A DNA stretch of 64,000 nucleotides from an uncultured Verrucomicrobia subdivision 3 bacterium (GCA_903865745.1 CAIPKV010000052.1:62001-126000); one strand, 5' to 3'; counted from the first letter of the stretch, positions 52,944 to 63,382 are shown. The notes: generated from the letters alone by a model not told the origin. Made by a program: numbers and translations.

Positions 52944-53990
52944 ATGTTATCCCGCGTCGCTAACTCACTCTATTGGATGGCCCGTTACATCGAGCGCTCC
53001 GAAAACATCGCGCGTATCGTGGACGTGAACCTGCAGCTCCTGCTGGATATTCGCAACGTCGACGAGAAACGCCTGACCGCTTACTGGCTGCCCATCGTGC
53101 AAGCCACCGGCGATGAGGAGGCGTTCTTCAAAGCGCATCCGCAGGCCACCGGCAAAGCGGTGACGGAATTCTTGGTCTTCGAGATGGAGAATCCGAACTC
53201 GCTCCTGCAATCCATCTGTCAGGCGCGGGAAAATGCGCGCATGGTGCGCGACCAGATTACGTTGGAATTGTGGGAGGAGCTGAACCGGCTTTATTTATTT
53301 GTGCGCTCGCCGTATGCGCGGGAAGTCTGGCGACGCAGCGCGGGTGAATTTTTCCAGGAGATTAAGTCCAGCTCGTTGCACATCATTGGCATTATCGACG
53401 CCACGCTCATTCGCAACGAAGGCTGGTGGTTTGTGCGGGTCGGCCAGTTGCTCGAACGTGCTGACAAGACCACGCGCATCCTTGATGTGCGCTATCAGAG
53501 TTTGCCGGAACGCGGTGCGCCTGAGCGCATCAGCCCGGATGAAGCGCTGGAATGGTCCGCCGTGCTGCGGTCATGCAGCGCGTGGGATGCGTATAAAACC
53601 ATTCACGGTGCGGATGTGCATCCGAAGCAGGTGGCGGAATTTCTGTTGTTGAGCGACGTCTTCCCGCGTTCCGTGCGTTATTGCGTTAATGAATTGAATC
53701 AGGCGCTGCGCCGTATTTCGGGTGTGAGCGAAGGCCGCTTCACCAACGACGCAGAAAAGCTGACCGGTCGTTTCCTGGCGGAGCTTCAATTTAGCACCAT
53801 TGAGGAAATCTTTGAGGTCGGCCTGCATCGCTATCTCGACGAGGCGCAGTTAAAGCTCAACAACATTGGCGGCGAATTGTTTCGCGCGTATATCTTTCAA
53901 CCGTTCGAAAATCCGGACGAAGTCCACATGGTCCAACAGGAAGAACAGCAGCAGCAGTCCCAATCGTCAATCGCAATTCGTCAATCGTAA
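52944..53990 (+). CDS. alpha-E domain-containing protein
   Basis: The 348-residue protein starts LSRVANSLYWMARYIERSENIARIVDVNLQLLLD, the hallmark of alpha-E proteins (DUF403), which are all-helical and almost always encoded next to circularly permuted ATP-grasp and transglutaminase genes. Further family segments are QARENARMVRDQITLELWEELNRLY and FVRVGQLLERADKTTRILDVRY. The last residues (QQQQSQSSIAIRQS) are encoded by a CAATCGTCAATCG-type repeat and are probably not part of the fold. The next gene starts 6 bp later. Confidence 0.92.
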   Translation: MLSRVANSLYWMARYIERSENIARIVDVNLQLLLDIRNVDEKRLTAYWLPIVQATGDEEAFFKAHPQATGKAVTEFLVFEMENPNSLLQSICQARENARMVRDQITLELWEELNRLYLFVRSPYAREVWRRSAGEFFQEIKSSSLHIIGIIDATLIRNEGWWFVRVGQLLERADKTTRILDVRYQSLPERGAPERISPDEALEWSAVLRSCSAWDAYKTIHGADVHPKQVAEFLLLSDVFPRSVRYCVNELNQALRRISGVSEGRFTNDAEKLTGRFLAELQFSTIEEIFEVGLHRYLDEAQLKLNNIGGELFRAYIFQPFENPDEVHMVQQEEQQQQSQSSIAIRQS

Positions 53991-53996
53991 ATTCGA

Positions 53997-56900
53997 ATGT
54001 CCATCCACGTCGCGCTCCACCACAAGACGCATTATAAATATGACCGGCTCGTCACGCTTGGTCCGCAAGTCGTGCGGCTCCGGCCCGCGCCGCATTCGCG
54101 CACACGGATTTTGAGTTACTCGCTCAAAATCAAGCCCGAGAAACATTTCATTAACTGGCAGCAGGATCCGCAGTCCAACTATGCGGCGCGACTGGTGTTT
54201 CCGGAGCCGACGCGCGAATTTCTGGTGGAGGTGGATTTGGTGGCGGAGATGGCGGTGCTGAATCCGTTTGATTTTTTCCTCGAACCGAGCGCGCAGAAGT
54301 TTCCATTCGCTTATGATCCGGCGCTGGACCATGAGCTAGCACCCTTCCAGCGCAAGTGCTGGCTTACGCCGAATTTCACGCGCTATCTGACGGAGCTGCG
54401 GCGGGATTTGATTGGCGAGGTTAAACGGCGCACCAAACAGCAGCGGCTGGAATTGCCCGACAGCGAGAAGCAGCCGACGAATGATTTCATTGTCGCCATC
54501 AACCAGCGGTTGTGGAAAGACATCAAATATACGATTCGCATGGAGCCGGGCGTGCAAACGCCGGAAGAGACATTAACGAAGGTAAGTGGATCGTGTCGCG
54601 ACTCCGCGTGGCTACTCGTGCAATTGCTGCGGCATTTTGGTTTGGCAGCGCGATTTGTCAGCGGCTATTTAATCCAGCTCAAGCCGGATGTTAAATCGCT
54701 TGATGGGCCGAGCGGTGCGGAAAAAGATTTCACCGATTTGCACGCGTGGACGGAAGTTTATCTGCCGGGCGCCGGCTGGATTGGTCTCGACCCGACCTCC
54801 GGATTGCTCGCGGGCGAGGGTCATATTCCGCTGGCTTGCACGCCGGATCCGTCCAGTGCTGCACCCATCTCGGGGGGCGTTGACGAATGCGAAACGGAAT
54901 TTGAATTCGACATGACGGTGACCCGCGTTCACGAGTCACCGCGCGTTACCAAGCCCTACACTGAGGAGCAATGGGCGGATATCGAGCAGCTCGGCCATGC
55001 GATTGATGTGGATTTGAAAAAAGGCGATGTGCGCCTGACGATGGGTGGCGAGCCGACCTTTGTTTCCGTGGACGATCCTGACGGGCCGGAATGGAATTTC
55101 ACGGCAGTATCGCATAAGAAAAGAATCTTGTCTGGCGAACTTATCCGGCGGCTGCGCGGGAAATTTGCGCCGGGCGCTTTGCTGCATTATGGGCAAGGTA
55201 AATGGTATCCGGGTGAACCGCTCCCGCGCTATGCACTCGCTGCTTATTGGCGCAAAGACGGTGTGCCCGTCTGGAAAGATGATTCGCTGATCGCGGATGA
55301 ATCAAAGAATTACGGGCATGGCGCGAAGGAAGCTAAGGTATTGGCGGAACATCTTGCTAGAACCATTGGTGTGAAGCCGGAACATCTGATTCCCGCGTAC
55401 GAAGACGCGTTTTATTATACATGGAAGGAACGGCGTTTTCCGGTGAACGTCACGCCCGAGAAGTCTAATCTCAAAGACAAACTGGAACGCGACCGTATCG
55501 CGCGGATATTCCAACAGGGGCTCGGCTCGGTCGTCGGCTACACGCTGCCGCTCAAGCGCGCGTGGTATGGTAATCAGCAAGGCTGGATGTCTGGTGCTTG
55601 GTTCTTGCGCGATGACGATACGCTGTGGCTGATTCCCGGTGACTCCGCGATGGGCCTGCGTCTGCCGTTGGATTCCGTGCCGTGGGTTTCGGAAAAACAA
55701 TATCCGTGGCTGCGACAGCAGGACCCGTCAGAGCCGGACTTGCCGGAGTTGCCCAAAGAATTTCCGTATCGTTTGCGCCCGGAACTAAGCGGCCAGCGGT
55801 TCATGCGCGGCGGCGGCGCCCCAACGGCAGCTGGCTACGGACCAGGTCAGCGCCCGCAAAAGCTTGGTAAGCCAGAAGAGAAACCGTTGCCAGAAGAAGA
55901 TCCGAATCGTCGTCCGGTGCAGGGCGAAAGCGCGCCGTGGATTATTCGTACTGCGCTGTGCGTTGAACCGCGCGACGGACGGTTGCACGTTTTCATGCCG
56001 CCAGTGGAGCGCACGGAAGATTATTTAGACCTCATTGCCGGCATTGAAACGACCGCCGCCGAAACGGGTTTGCCCGTCGTCATTGAAGGCGAGACCCCGC
56101 CACGCGATCCGCGTCTGAACAAGCTCGCCGTCACGCCAGACCCCGGCGTGATTGAGGTCAACATGCATCCGAGCAAGACTTGGGAAGAACTCGTGGAGCG
56201 CACGACGGTTCTCTACGAAGAAGCGCGGCAGACGCGGCTGGGCACGGAAAAATTCATGGTGGATGGCCGCCACACTGGAACGGGCGGCGGCAACCACATT
56301 ATTATTGGTGGTGAGACGCCGACGGATTCGCCCGTGTTGCGCCGGCCGGATTTACTACGTTCGCTGTTAACCTATTGGCAGAATCATCCGTCGCTCAGCT
56401 GGCTGTTTAGTGGTCTCTTCATCGGGCCGACTTCGCAGGCACCCCGGATTGATGAGGCGCGGAATGATTCGCTGTACGAGCTCGACGTGGCGTTCCGCGA
56501 AATGGATAAGCAGATTAACCAGTTTGGTCAGACGCCCCCGTGGCTGGTGGACCGGCTGTTCCGCAATCTGTTGATTGATTCCAGCGGCAATACGCATCGT
56601 GCCGAATTTTCAATTGATAAACTGTATGCACCCGAGAGCAGTACTGGTCGTCTCGGTCTGGTTGAAATGCGCGCCTTCGAAATGCCGCCGCACGCGCAAA
56701 TGAGCCTAGCGCAACATCTGTTGTTGCGTGGACTCGTGGCAAAGTTTTGGAATGAGCCTTACAAGAATGACCTGGTGCGCTGGGGTACGGATATTCATGA
56801 CCGCTGGATGCTGCCGCATTTCTGCGAGACTGATTTCAAGGATGTCATTCATGATTTGCACGATGCGGGTTATCCATTCCGGTCGGAGTGGTTCGCGCCG

Positions 56901-57455
56901 CATTTCGAATTCCGTTTCCCGCGCATTGGCGACTTGGAGCAGCGCGACTTGCATATTGAGCTCCGCACTGCGCTAGAACCGTGGCACGTTCTCGGCGAGG
57001 AACCAGGTGGTGGCGGCACGGTGCGCTACGTGGATAGCTCGGTTGAGCGTTTGCAAATCAAGGCGCGCGGCCTCGCGGGTGACCGTTTCGCCATTACTTG
57101 CAATGGCCATCGCGTGCCGCTGCATCCCACGGGCACCAACGGCGAAGGCGTAGCAGGCGTGCGCTATCGCGCGTGGCAGCCCCCGGTTTGCTTGCAACCC
57201 ACCATTAAATCACACGCGCCGTTGCGCTTTGATTTGTATGACACTTGGAACCAGCGTTCGCTCGGTGGTTGCACTTATAATGTGGCGCACCCGGGCGGGC
57301 GCAGCTATGACACATTCCCCGTGAATTCCTACGAAGCGGAGTCGCGACGGCTGGCGCGGTTCTTCCGGCATGGGCATCTGCAAGGGAAGTTCAAGCCACC
57401 TATAGAAAATCTGAACAGTGACTTTCCGTTTACGCTAGATTTGCGTAATGTCTGA
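53997..57455 (+). CDS. transglutaminase-like/DUF2126 protein
   Basis: This 1152-residue protein combines an N-terminal domain, a papain-like transglutaminase core with catalytic Cys near residue 200 (VSGSCRDSAWLLVQLLRHFG), His near 249 (DLHAWTEVYLPGAGW) and Asp near 265 (GLDPTSG), and a very long DUF2126 region (VRLTMGGEPTFVSVDDPDGPEWN; GGGNHIIIGGETPTDSPVLRRPDLLRSLLTYWQNHPSLSWLF). The family is large and always cluster-associated. Likely it cleaves or transfers peptide amides. It overlaps the next gene by 8 bp. Confidence 0.93.
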   Translation: MSIHVALHHKTHYKYDRLVTLGPQVVRLRPAPHSRTRILSYSLKIKPEKHFINWQQDPQSNYAARLVFPEPTREFLVEVDLVAEMAVLNPFDFFLEPSAQKFPFAYDPALDHELAPFQRKCWLTPNFTRYLTELRRDLIGEVKRRTKQQRLELPDSEKQPTNDFIVAINQRLWKDIKYTIRMEPGVQTPEETLTKVSGSCRDSAWLLVQLLRHFGLAARFVSGYLIQLKPDVKSLDGPSGAEKDFTDLHAWTEVYLPGAGWIGLDPTSGLLAGEGHIPLACTPDPSSAAPISGGVDECETEFEFDMTVTRVHESPRVTKPYTEEQWADIEQLGHAIDVDLKKGDVRLTMGGEPTFVSVDDPDGPEWNFTAVSHKKRILSGELIRRLRGKFAPGALLHYGQGKWYPGEPLPRYALAAYWRKDGVPVWKDDSLIADESKNYGHGAKEAKVLAEHLARTIGVKPEHLIPAYEDAFYYTWKERRFPVNVTPEKSNLKDKLERDRIARIFQQGLGSVVGYTLPLKRAWYGNQQGWMSGAWFLRDDDTLWLIPGDSAMGLRLPLDSVPWVSEKQYPWLRQQDPSEPDLPELPKEFPYRLRPELSGQRFMRGGGAPTAAGYGPGQRPQKLGKPEEKPLPEEDPNRRPVQGESAPWIIRTALCVEPRDGRLHVFMPPVERTEDYLDLIAGIETTAAETGLPVVIEGETPPRDPRLNKLAVTPDPGVIEVNMHPSKTWEELVERTTVLYEEARQTRLGTEKFMVDGRHTGTGGGNHIIIGGETPTDSPVLRRPDLLRSLLTYWQNHPSLSWLFSGLFIGPTSQAPRIDEARNDSLYELDVAFREMDKQINQFGQTPPWLVDRLFRNLLIDSSGNTHRAEFSIDKLYAPESSTGRLGLVEMRAFEMPPHAQMSLAQHLLLRGLVAKFWNEPYKNDLVRWGTDIHDRWMLPHFCETDFKDVIHDLHDAGYPFRSEWFAPHFEFRFPRIGDLEQRDLHIELRTALEPWHVLGEEPGGGGTVRYVDSSVERLQIKARGLAGDRFAITCNGHRVPLHPTGTNGEGVAGVRYRAWQPPVCLQPTIKSHAPLRFDLYDTWNQRSLGGCTYNVAHPGGRSYDTFPVNSYEAESRRLARFFRHGHLQGKFKPPIENLNSDFPFTLDLRNV

Positions 57456-60051
57456 CGCAGGCGACATTAAGGGCCGCCGTAATCAGCCGCCGATGACACA
57501 ATCGCAATCTCAATCTGCGACGGGCGATACCGGGTTCGCAAAGAAAGCGAAGCTGGAAAGTCTCTTGTCCGGGTACCAACGGGCAGCCGACGCGTTTGAT
57601 GAACTGCTCGCGGCGGACAATAAGGTTTTACCCCACTACGCCATGCTGATGGGCGAGCTCGAGTCGTTCGGGCCGACGGAATTGTCGCGGCGCACGGACG
57701 CCTGCCAGCGCTTCGTCCACGAGCACGGCATCACCTACAACGTCTATGGCGACCCACGCGGCATGGAGCGCCCGTGGCAGCTCGACCCGGTACCCTTCGT
57801 CATCGCCCCGGAAGAATGGCACGCCCTCGAAACCGGTTTAATACAGCGCGCGACGTTGCTAAATCAGATTCTCGCCGATTGTTACGGCGCCCAAGAATTA
57901 ATCCGCTCGCGTTGGTTGTCGCCAGCGCTGGTTTTTGGCCAACCTGATTTTCTGAGGCCGTGTCACGGCATTCATGTGCCGGGGGATACCTGTCTGCATT
58001 TTTACGCGGCCGATCTTTCGCGCTCGCCCGATGGCCGTTGGTGGGTCGTATCCGATCGTACGCAGATTCCTACCGGTGCTGGCTACGCGCTCGCCAATCG
58101 ATTAGTTACATCCCGTATTCTGCCGGAACCATTCCGCGATAATCATGTCCATCGCCTCGCGGGTTTCTTTCTCGCGGTCAAGAACTCGCTCGCCCGTCTG
58201 TCGCCACGCCAAGCCGAGCGCGCCCGCATTGTCATGCTGACGCCTGGTCCGCACAACGAGACCTATTTTGAGCAGGCGTATCTCGCGCGTTATCTCGGTT
58301 ACATGCTGGTCGAAGGGCAGGACTTAACCGTGCGCGATAATCATGTTTTCTTAAAGACTTTGAGCGGCTTGGAAAGGGTGGATGTGATCTTGCGCCGCGT
58401 GGATGATGATTTCTGCGATCCGCTCGAACTGCGCAACGACTCCATCCTTGGCGTGCCGGGATTGGTCGAAGCCGTGCGTGCGGGCAATGTCGTCATGGCG
58501 AATGCGCTCGGCAGCGGCTTGGTCCAAAGCCCGGCGTTCATGTCGTTTCTGCCCGGGCTGTGCCGCCATTTGCTTGGTGAAGAATTAAAACTGCCCTCGG
58601 TCGCGACCTGGTGGTGCGGCCAGAAGGCGGCGCGCGAACACGTCCTCAAAAACCTGGACCGCCTCGTCGTGAAGCCCGCCTTCCGCACACACTTGAATAT
58701 CGCCGACGCCGAGCGCGACGAATTACGCAAGCGTATTGAGTTTGATCCCGACCTGTTTGTCGCCCAAGAGCGCGTGGGCCATTCCACGGCACCGGTGTGG
58801 CAGAAAGATACGCTCACGCCGCAGCCCGTCAGCCTCCGCGCCTTCCTCGTGGCCGATGGCAAGGGCGGGTATTGCGTCATGCCCGGCGGTCTCGCGCGTG
58901 TCTCGCCCGATAGCGGCGGGAAATTTATTTCCATGCAAACGGGCGGCAGCAGTAAGGATACATGGATTCCTTCCGCCACGCCCGTTGAGGAACTCACATT
59001 GCTCCACGGCTCTGGTCAAAATGTCGAGCTGCGTCGTACTGGAAATAATCTTCCGTCGCGCCTCGCGGATAACTTCTTCTGGCTTGGCCGCTATTCTGAA
59101 CGTGCGGACGCCACCTCACGCTTGTTGCGGAGTGCGCTGCTCCGGTTCAATCCGGAACGCACCGGCGGCGCGCTGCCGCTGCTGTCGCCGTTGTTGCAGA
59201 CGCTCGAGATGCAGGGCCAGTTGCCCGGTATTTCCAAGAAGCCGGAATTGTGGTCCAACGCTGAAGTGTTCGAGGCGGAACTGCTCGCAGCCATCTTTAA
59301 TCCGGAACGCGAAGGCGGCTTACGCCAGACAGCGGCGCATCTGCAACGCCTCGCAATGCTCGTGCGCGATCGCACTTCGAACGACATGTGGCGCGTGTTG
59401 AGCCAGATTGACGACCGGCTGGCGACCCCGCGTCCGAAGCAGGTCATGCTCGCAGGAGACGCCGTCGGGATATTGAACCAAACGCTGTTGGGTCTTGCGG
59501 CGTTCCACGGGCTTGCCCGCGAGAACATGACCCGCGCCCAAGCGTGGCGCTTTCTCGACATGGGCTTGCGCATTGAACGCGCCCTCTATCTCGGCACTTT
59601 GCTGGATGCGACCCTGCATTCGCCTGATGCAGAAAACCCCAGCCTGCTCGAGGCGGTGCTGGAAGTCGTCGATTGCAGTATCACGTTCCGCTCGCGCTAT
59701 AATCTATTACCGACCGTGCCGGCGGTGTTCGACTTGGTATTGCTTGACGACAAGAATCCCCGCTCAATCTTGTTCCAGATCAAACAGCTCGTGAAACATT
59801 TTGATAAGCTGCCCAAGGAGCGCGGCGACACCGCCAGCCCGGGGAAGACTATCCTCGCTAACAGCCTGGCGCGCTTGGAACGCTCCGACGCGCGGGAACT
59901 GGCCAGCGCCTCAAACAACTGGCGCGAGTCCGAGCTGGCCGCGACGATTCGCGATACCTTGAGCGCTCTGCCACAGTTATCCGACGCCATCGCCGCGAGC
60001 TACTTCGCGCATTCAGCCATCTCGCGCACGGGTCGGGAGGGGATGCGATGA
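57448..60051 (+). CDS. fused circularly permuted ATP-grasp and alpha-E protein
   Basis: This 867-residue protein is a natural fusion: residues about 40-520 are a circularly permuted ATP-grasp (HGITYNVYGDPRGMERPWQLDPVPFVI, VSDRTQIPTGAGYALANR, MLTPGPHNETYFEQAYLARYLGYMLVEGQDL, VILRRVDDDFCDP, TGGSSKDTW), and residues about 535-850 are alpha-E (LPSRLADNFFWLGRYSERADATSRLLRS). The first 35 residues (SDAGDIKGRRNQPPMTQSQS...) look disordered. It duplicates the two separate genes at 51417 and 52944. The start overlaps the previous gene and its stop overlaps the next (ATGA). Confidence 0.94.
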   Translation: MSDAGDIKGRRNQPPMTQSQSQSATGDTGFAKKAKLESLLSGYQRAADAFDELLAADNKVLPHYAMLMGELESFGPTELSRRTDACQRFVHEHGITYNVYGDPRGMERPWQLDPVPFVIAPEEWHALETGLIQRATLLNQILADCYGAQELIRSRWLSPALVFGQPDFLRPCHGIHVPGDTCLHFYAADLSRSPDGRWWVVSDRTQIPTGAGYALANRLVTSRILPEPFRDNHVHRLAGFFLAVKNSLARLSPRQAERARIVMLTPGPHNETYFEQAYLARYLGYMLVEGQDLTVRDNHVFLKTLSGLERVDVILRRVDDDFCDPLELRNDSILGVPGLVEAVRAGNVVMANALGSGLVQSPAFMSFLPGLCRHLLGEELKLPSVATWWCGQKAAREHVLKNLDRLVVKPAFRTHLNIADAERDELRKRIEFDPDLFVAQERVGHSTAPVWQKDTLTPQPVSLRAFLVADGKGGYCVMPGGLARVSPDSGGKFISMQTGGSSKDTWIPSATPVEELTLLHGSGQNVELRRTGNNLPSRLADNFFWLGRYSERADATSRLLRSALLRFNPERTGGALPLLSPLLQTLEMQGQLPGISKKPELWSNAEVFEAELLAAIFNPEREGGLRQTAAHLQRLAMLVRDRTSNDMWRVLSQIDDRLATPRPKQVMLAGDAVGILNQTLLGLAAFHGLARENMTRAQAWRFLDMGLRIERALYLGTLLDATLHSPDAENPSLLEAVLEVVDCSITFRSRYNLLPTVPAVFDLVLLDDKNPRSILFQIKQLVKHFDKLPKERGDTASPGKTILANSLARLERSDARELASASNNWRESELAATIRDTLSALPQLSDAIAASYFAHSAISRTGREGMR

Positions 60052-60923
60052 ACTATCACATTACGCATCGCACGCTCTACGATTATGCGGCCCCGGTATC
60101 CGTCTCGCATCATGTGGCGCGGCTTGAACCGCGCGTGAGCGGCGCGCAAACGTGCGACCGCTTCTCGCTCCAAATCTTCCCGGAGCCAGCCTTGCGCAAG
60201 ACGCGCACGGATTACTTTGGTAATCAGCTCTGCTTCTTTGCCATCCAGGAAATTCATTCCAAGCTGGAGATCATCACCAGCAGCTGCGTAACTGTGTCGC
60301 CTAAGACTTCAAGCGCGAACGAATCCACCGCTCCTTGGGAAACCGTCGCTGGGATGTTCCGCGATCCAGTCTCGCCCGAGGTTATCGAGCCTTACCAATT
60401 CGTCTTCGATTCGCCGCACATTCGCGCGTCGCTGGAGCTGGCGGAGTATGCGCGCGAAAGTTTTGCCGCCGACACACCGCTGCTGGCTGGGGCGCGCGAT
60501 CTGACGCGGCGCATCTTTGAGGATTTTAAGTTCGACCCGCGCGCGACCAATGTCGCCACGCCGCTGGAGGAGGTCTGGGAGAAGCGCCGGGGCGTGTGCC
60601 AGGACTTCGCGCATCTCGGCATTGCGTGTTTGCGCTCGCTGGGCTTGCCGGCGCGCTATGTTAGCGGCTACTTGCGCACGCGCCCGCCCGAAGGCAAGCC
60701 GCGCCTCGTCGGGGTCGATGCGAGTCATGCGTGGTTAAGCGCATTTTGTCCCGGCACTGGCTGGGTGGACTTTGATCCCACGAACAACGTGCAACCCGCT
60801 GAGGAACATATCATCGTCGCTTACGGCCGCGATTACGGTGATGTGAGTCCTGTCGCTGGCATCTTGACCGGTGGCGGCGCGCACGAGGTAAAAGTTTCCG
60901 TGGACGTGGAGCCGCTGGAATAA
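60048..60923 (+). CDS. transglutaminase family protein
   Basis: The 291-residue protein starts MNYHITHRTLYDYAAPVSVSHHVARLEPR, the usual N-terminal beta domain of this family, and has the catalytic triad segments [30 protein letters not shown] (Cys), DASHAWLSAFCPGTGW (His) and DFDPTNN (Asp). No signal peptide is present, so it acts in the cytosol. It is translationally coupled to the fusion gene through a 4-bp overlap. Confidence 0.94.
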   Translation: MNYHITHRTLYDYAAPVSVSHHVARLEPRVSGAQTCDRFSLQIFPEPALRKTRTDYFGNQLCFFAIQEIHSKLEIITSSCVTVSPKTSSANESTAPWETVAGMFRDPVSPEVIEPYQFVFDSPHIRASLELAEYARESFAADTPLLAGARDLTRRIFEDFKFDPRATNVATPLEEVWEKRRGVCQDFAHLGIACLRSLGLPARYVSGYLRTRPPEGKPRLVGVDASHAWLSAFCPGTGWVDFDPTNNVQPAEEHIIVAYGRDYGDVSPVAGILTGGGAHEVKVSVDVEPLE

Positions 60924-60953
60924 AGGACGCTGGATTAAAGGACTTATCAAACC

Positions 60954-61781
60954 ATGAAATGGGAAGTATTACATCGCACCCGTTATAACTATGCCACGCC
61001 CGTGCGCGATAGTTTCAACGATGTGCGCCTGCAGCCCATGCCGATTCCCGAGCAGACCGTCGAATCTTACCTGCTCAAGGTCATACCCGCGGTGCGGCTG
61101 ACCCATTCCAAAGATTTTTATTCCAACTGGATTCAGCACTTCGAGATCAGCGAGCCGCATAGCCACTTGTTGATCGAGGCCAGCTCCCGCGTCAGCACGC
61201 ATTGGCCCGCGCCTTTACCGGATGCGCCCCTGTGTCCCTTCGAGCTCATGCAAGGCGCACCGAACATCGAACGCTGCTTCGACTATCTGCTCGATAGCCG
61301 GTTCATCGAGCAATCGCCCACTGCCTGGAAGCTCGCACTGGATGCGACCGTTGGCATTGAGGATGCGTGGCAATGCGCGCTCGCCCTCATGCGCTTCGTC
61401 AATGGCTTCCTGAAATACGAATCCTTCTCCACCCACGTCCACACCCATATGACCGAGCTGCTCACTGACCGGCGCGGCGTGTGTCAGGATTTCGCGCACC
61501 TCATGATTGGGCTGTGTCGCGCCCTCAAGATTCCCGCACGTTACGTCAGTGGTTATCTGGCCACCGAAGCCGCGAGTGCTACGCATGCGTGGATGGAAGT
61601 CTTCGTGCCCGGTCACGGCTGGCGCGGCCTCGACCCGACCCATAACTGTCAGGTCGGCGAAACCTACATCAAGATTGGCAATGGCCGTGACTACGGCGAT
61701 GTGCCGCCCATCAGTGGCAACTACCGGGGCACGCGCGACCGTCAGATGCAGGTCGAGGTCAGGATCACGCCCGTTCATTAA
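60954..61781 (+). CDS. transglutaminase family protein
   Basis: A second small transglutaminase of 275 residues starts 30 bp later: [60 protein letters not shown] (Cys), [23 protein letters not shown] (His, Asp). It is clearly a paralogue of the preceding gene but diverged outside the core. It ends the six-gene cluster. No Anbu protease gene follows within the window. Confidence 0.94.
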   Translation: MKWEVLHRTRYNYATPVRDSFNDVRLQPMPIPEQTVESYLLKVIPAVRLTHSKDFYSNWIQHFEISEPHSHLLIEASSRVSTHWPAPLPDAPLCPFELMQGAPNIERCFDYLLDSRFIEQSPTAWKLALDATVGIEDAWQCALALMRFVNGFLKYESFSTHVHTHMTELLTDRRGVCQDFAHLMIGLCRALKIPARYVSGYLATEAASATHAWMEVFVPGHGWRGLDPTHNCQVGETYIKIGNGRDYGDVPPISGNYRGTRDRQMQVEVRITPVH

Positions 61782-61869
61782 GGTTATTTTTCTCGCCGTT
61801 GCGCTTGACCCAGACGTTAGGGCAGGGCAGTCTTCGCCCGAACCAGCCCTTAATCAACGCAACCAAACT

Positions 61870-62472
61870 ATGTCTATGAACGAATCCGGCTCCCTCCGTC
61901 TCTCCGACACCACGGCCAATCCCGCGCCGCTCGGCCTGCTGGGCTTTGGCCTGACTACCGTCCTCTTGAACCTCCACAACGCCGGCTTTTACGAGCTCAA
62001 CACCATGATTCTCGCCATGGGCATCTGTTATGGCGGTCTGGCACAAATCATTGCCGGCATCTTTGAGTGGAAGAAGGGCAATACCTTCGCCACCACCGCG
62101 TTTATCTCCTACGGCTTCTTCTGGCTCTCGCTCGTCGCGCTCATCGTCCTGCCCAAAATCATTCCCGCCCTCAAGCCCGCCGATGAAACCGCCATGGCCG
62201 CGTACCTCGCCATGTGGGGCCTGTTCACCGCCGTCATGTTTCTCGGCACCTTCAAGCTCAATCGCGCCCTGCAAGTCGTGTTCGGCTCGCTGACCATTCT
62301 CTTCTTCCTACTCGCCGTCGGGGAAGCGCCAGGCACCAGCATTGCGTTCAAACATTACACCGGCTTTGAAGGTCTCTTCTGCGGGTTCGCCGCCATCTAT
62401 ACCGGCCTGGCGCAAGTGCTCAATGAATTATACGGCCATAGCGTCCTGCCTCTCGGTAGTGTTAAGAAATAA
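61870..62472 (+). CDS. GPR1/FUN34/YaaH family acetate/succinate transporter
   Basis: From the ATG at 61870 this is a 200-residue inner-membrane protein with six helices. It has the family signature [24 protein letters not shown] and [37 protein letters not shown]. Such proteins (SatP in E. coli) carry acetate and succinate with protons. The frame is open further upstream but runs into the transglutaminase gene. It is likely an independent unit, 88 bp after that gene. Confidence 0.94.
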   Translation: MSMNESGSLRLSDTTANPAPLGLLGFGLTTVLLNLHNAGFYELNTMILAMGICYGGLAQIIAGIFEWKKGNTFATTAFISYGFFWLSLVALIVLPKIIPALKPADETAMAAYLAMWGLFTAVMFLGTFKLNRALQVVFGSLTILFFLLAVGEAPGTSIAFKHYTGFEGLFCGFAAIYTGLAQVLNELYGHSVLPLGSVKK

Positions 62473-62548
62473 TCTGGTCCGCTGCCTATCCGCTTGAAAC
62501 CAACTGCCGCCGTTCATCGTCCATTACAATCACTATCGCATTAATATC

Positions 62549-63322
62549 ATGAGAACCAACAACCTCCTCCTCGTCGCCGCGCTCGCGGCGGTCATCCAAC
62601 TCAACGCTCTGGCGCAGACCACTGCGCCCGCGCCCGGCACCAATACCGTGGCTGCCGCAGCTCACGTCAATAAGGCGCTCATCCCCGTGAAGCATACCGG
62701 TGCTCGCACCGACCTGGTCATCCAGCGCGCCAAGGATAATCCCGGCAACTACGACCTCGAATTCATCGGCGATTCCATCACGCAAGGTTGGGAAACCCGC
62801 GGCTCGAATGTCTGGCAGGAAGTCGGCGCCAAATACAAGATCATCAATATGGGCGTCGGCGGTGATCGCACCGAACACGTCCTCTGGCGCTTTGAGCAGG
62901 GCCAGCTCGATGGCATCAAGGCCAAGGTCGCCATCGTCATGATTGGCACCAATAACTCCAACAAGAACAAGGACGGCACGGATCAATACACAGAAACCGA
63001 CATCCTCGAAGGCGTCACCGCCATCGTGAACCAGATTCGCACGCGCCAGCCCGATACCAAGATCCTCCTGTTCGGCATCTTTCCGCGCGGCAAAGCCTTT
63101 AACGCCCAGCGCGGCCGCCTCTTGGAAATCAATCAAGCCCTCGCCAAGCTGGACGATGGCCAGAACATCTTCTATCTCGACATCGGTTCCCAATTGATTG
63201 AAGCCGATGGCCCCATCTCCACTTCGATGATGAAGGACGCCCTGCATCCCGGCGAAGCGGGTTACCGCATCTGGGACGCCGCCATCGAAACGAAGCTCAA
63301 GGAACTGGGCGTTGGCAAGTAA
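62549..63322 (+). CDS. exported SGNH/GDSL hydrolase, copy 1
   Basis: The 257-residue protein has a signal peptide (MRTNNLLLVAALAAVIQLNALAQ) and the four SGNH blocks: GDSITQGW (Ser), GVGGDRTEH (Gly), IGTNNSN (Asn) and DALHPGEAGY (Asp, His). It resembles platelet-activating-factor acetylhydrolase-like esterases that remove acetyl groups from glycans in such organisms. A tandem paralogue follows 60 bp later. Confidence 0.93.
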   Translation: MRTNNLLLVAALAAVIQLNALAQTTAPAPGTNTVAAAAHVNKALIPVKHTGARTDLVIQRAKDNPGNYDLEFIGDSITQGWETRGSNVWQEVGAKYKIINMGVGGDRTEHVLWRFEQGQLDGIKAKVAIVMIGTNNSNKNKDGTDQYTETDILEGVTAIVNQIRTRQPDTKILLFGIFPRGKAFNAQRGRLLEINQALAKLDDGQNIFYLDIGSQLIEADGPISTSMMKDALHPGEAGYRIWDAAIETKLKELGVGK

Positions 63323-63382
63323 ATCCGTTGCCCAGACTATACCTAATGACTCGTCAGTCATAACCCGGGTAATCTTGTCGCT

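Noticed and set aside
61507-61869. A 121-residue N-terminal extension of the acetate transporter
   Set aside because: It lies out of frame inside the transglutaminase gene. The transporter family start is at the ATG at 61870.
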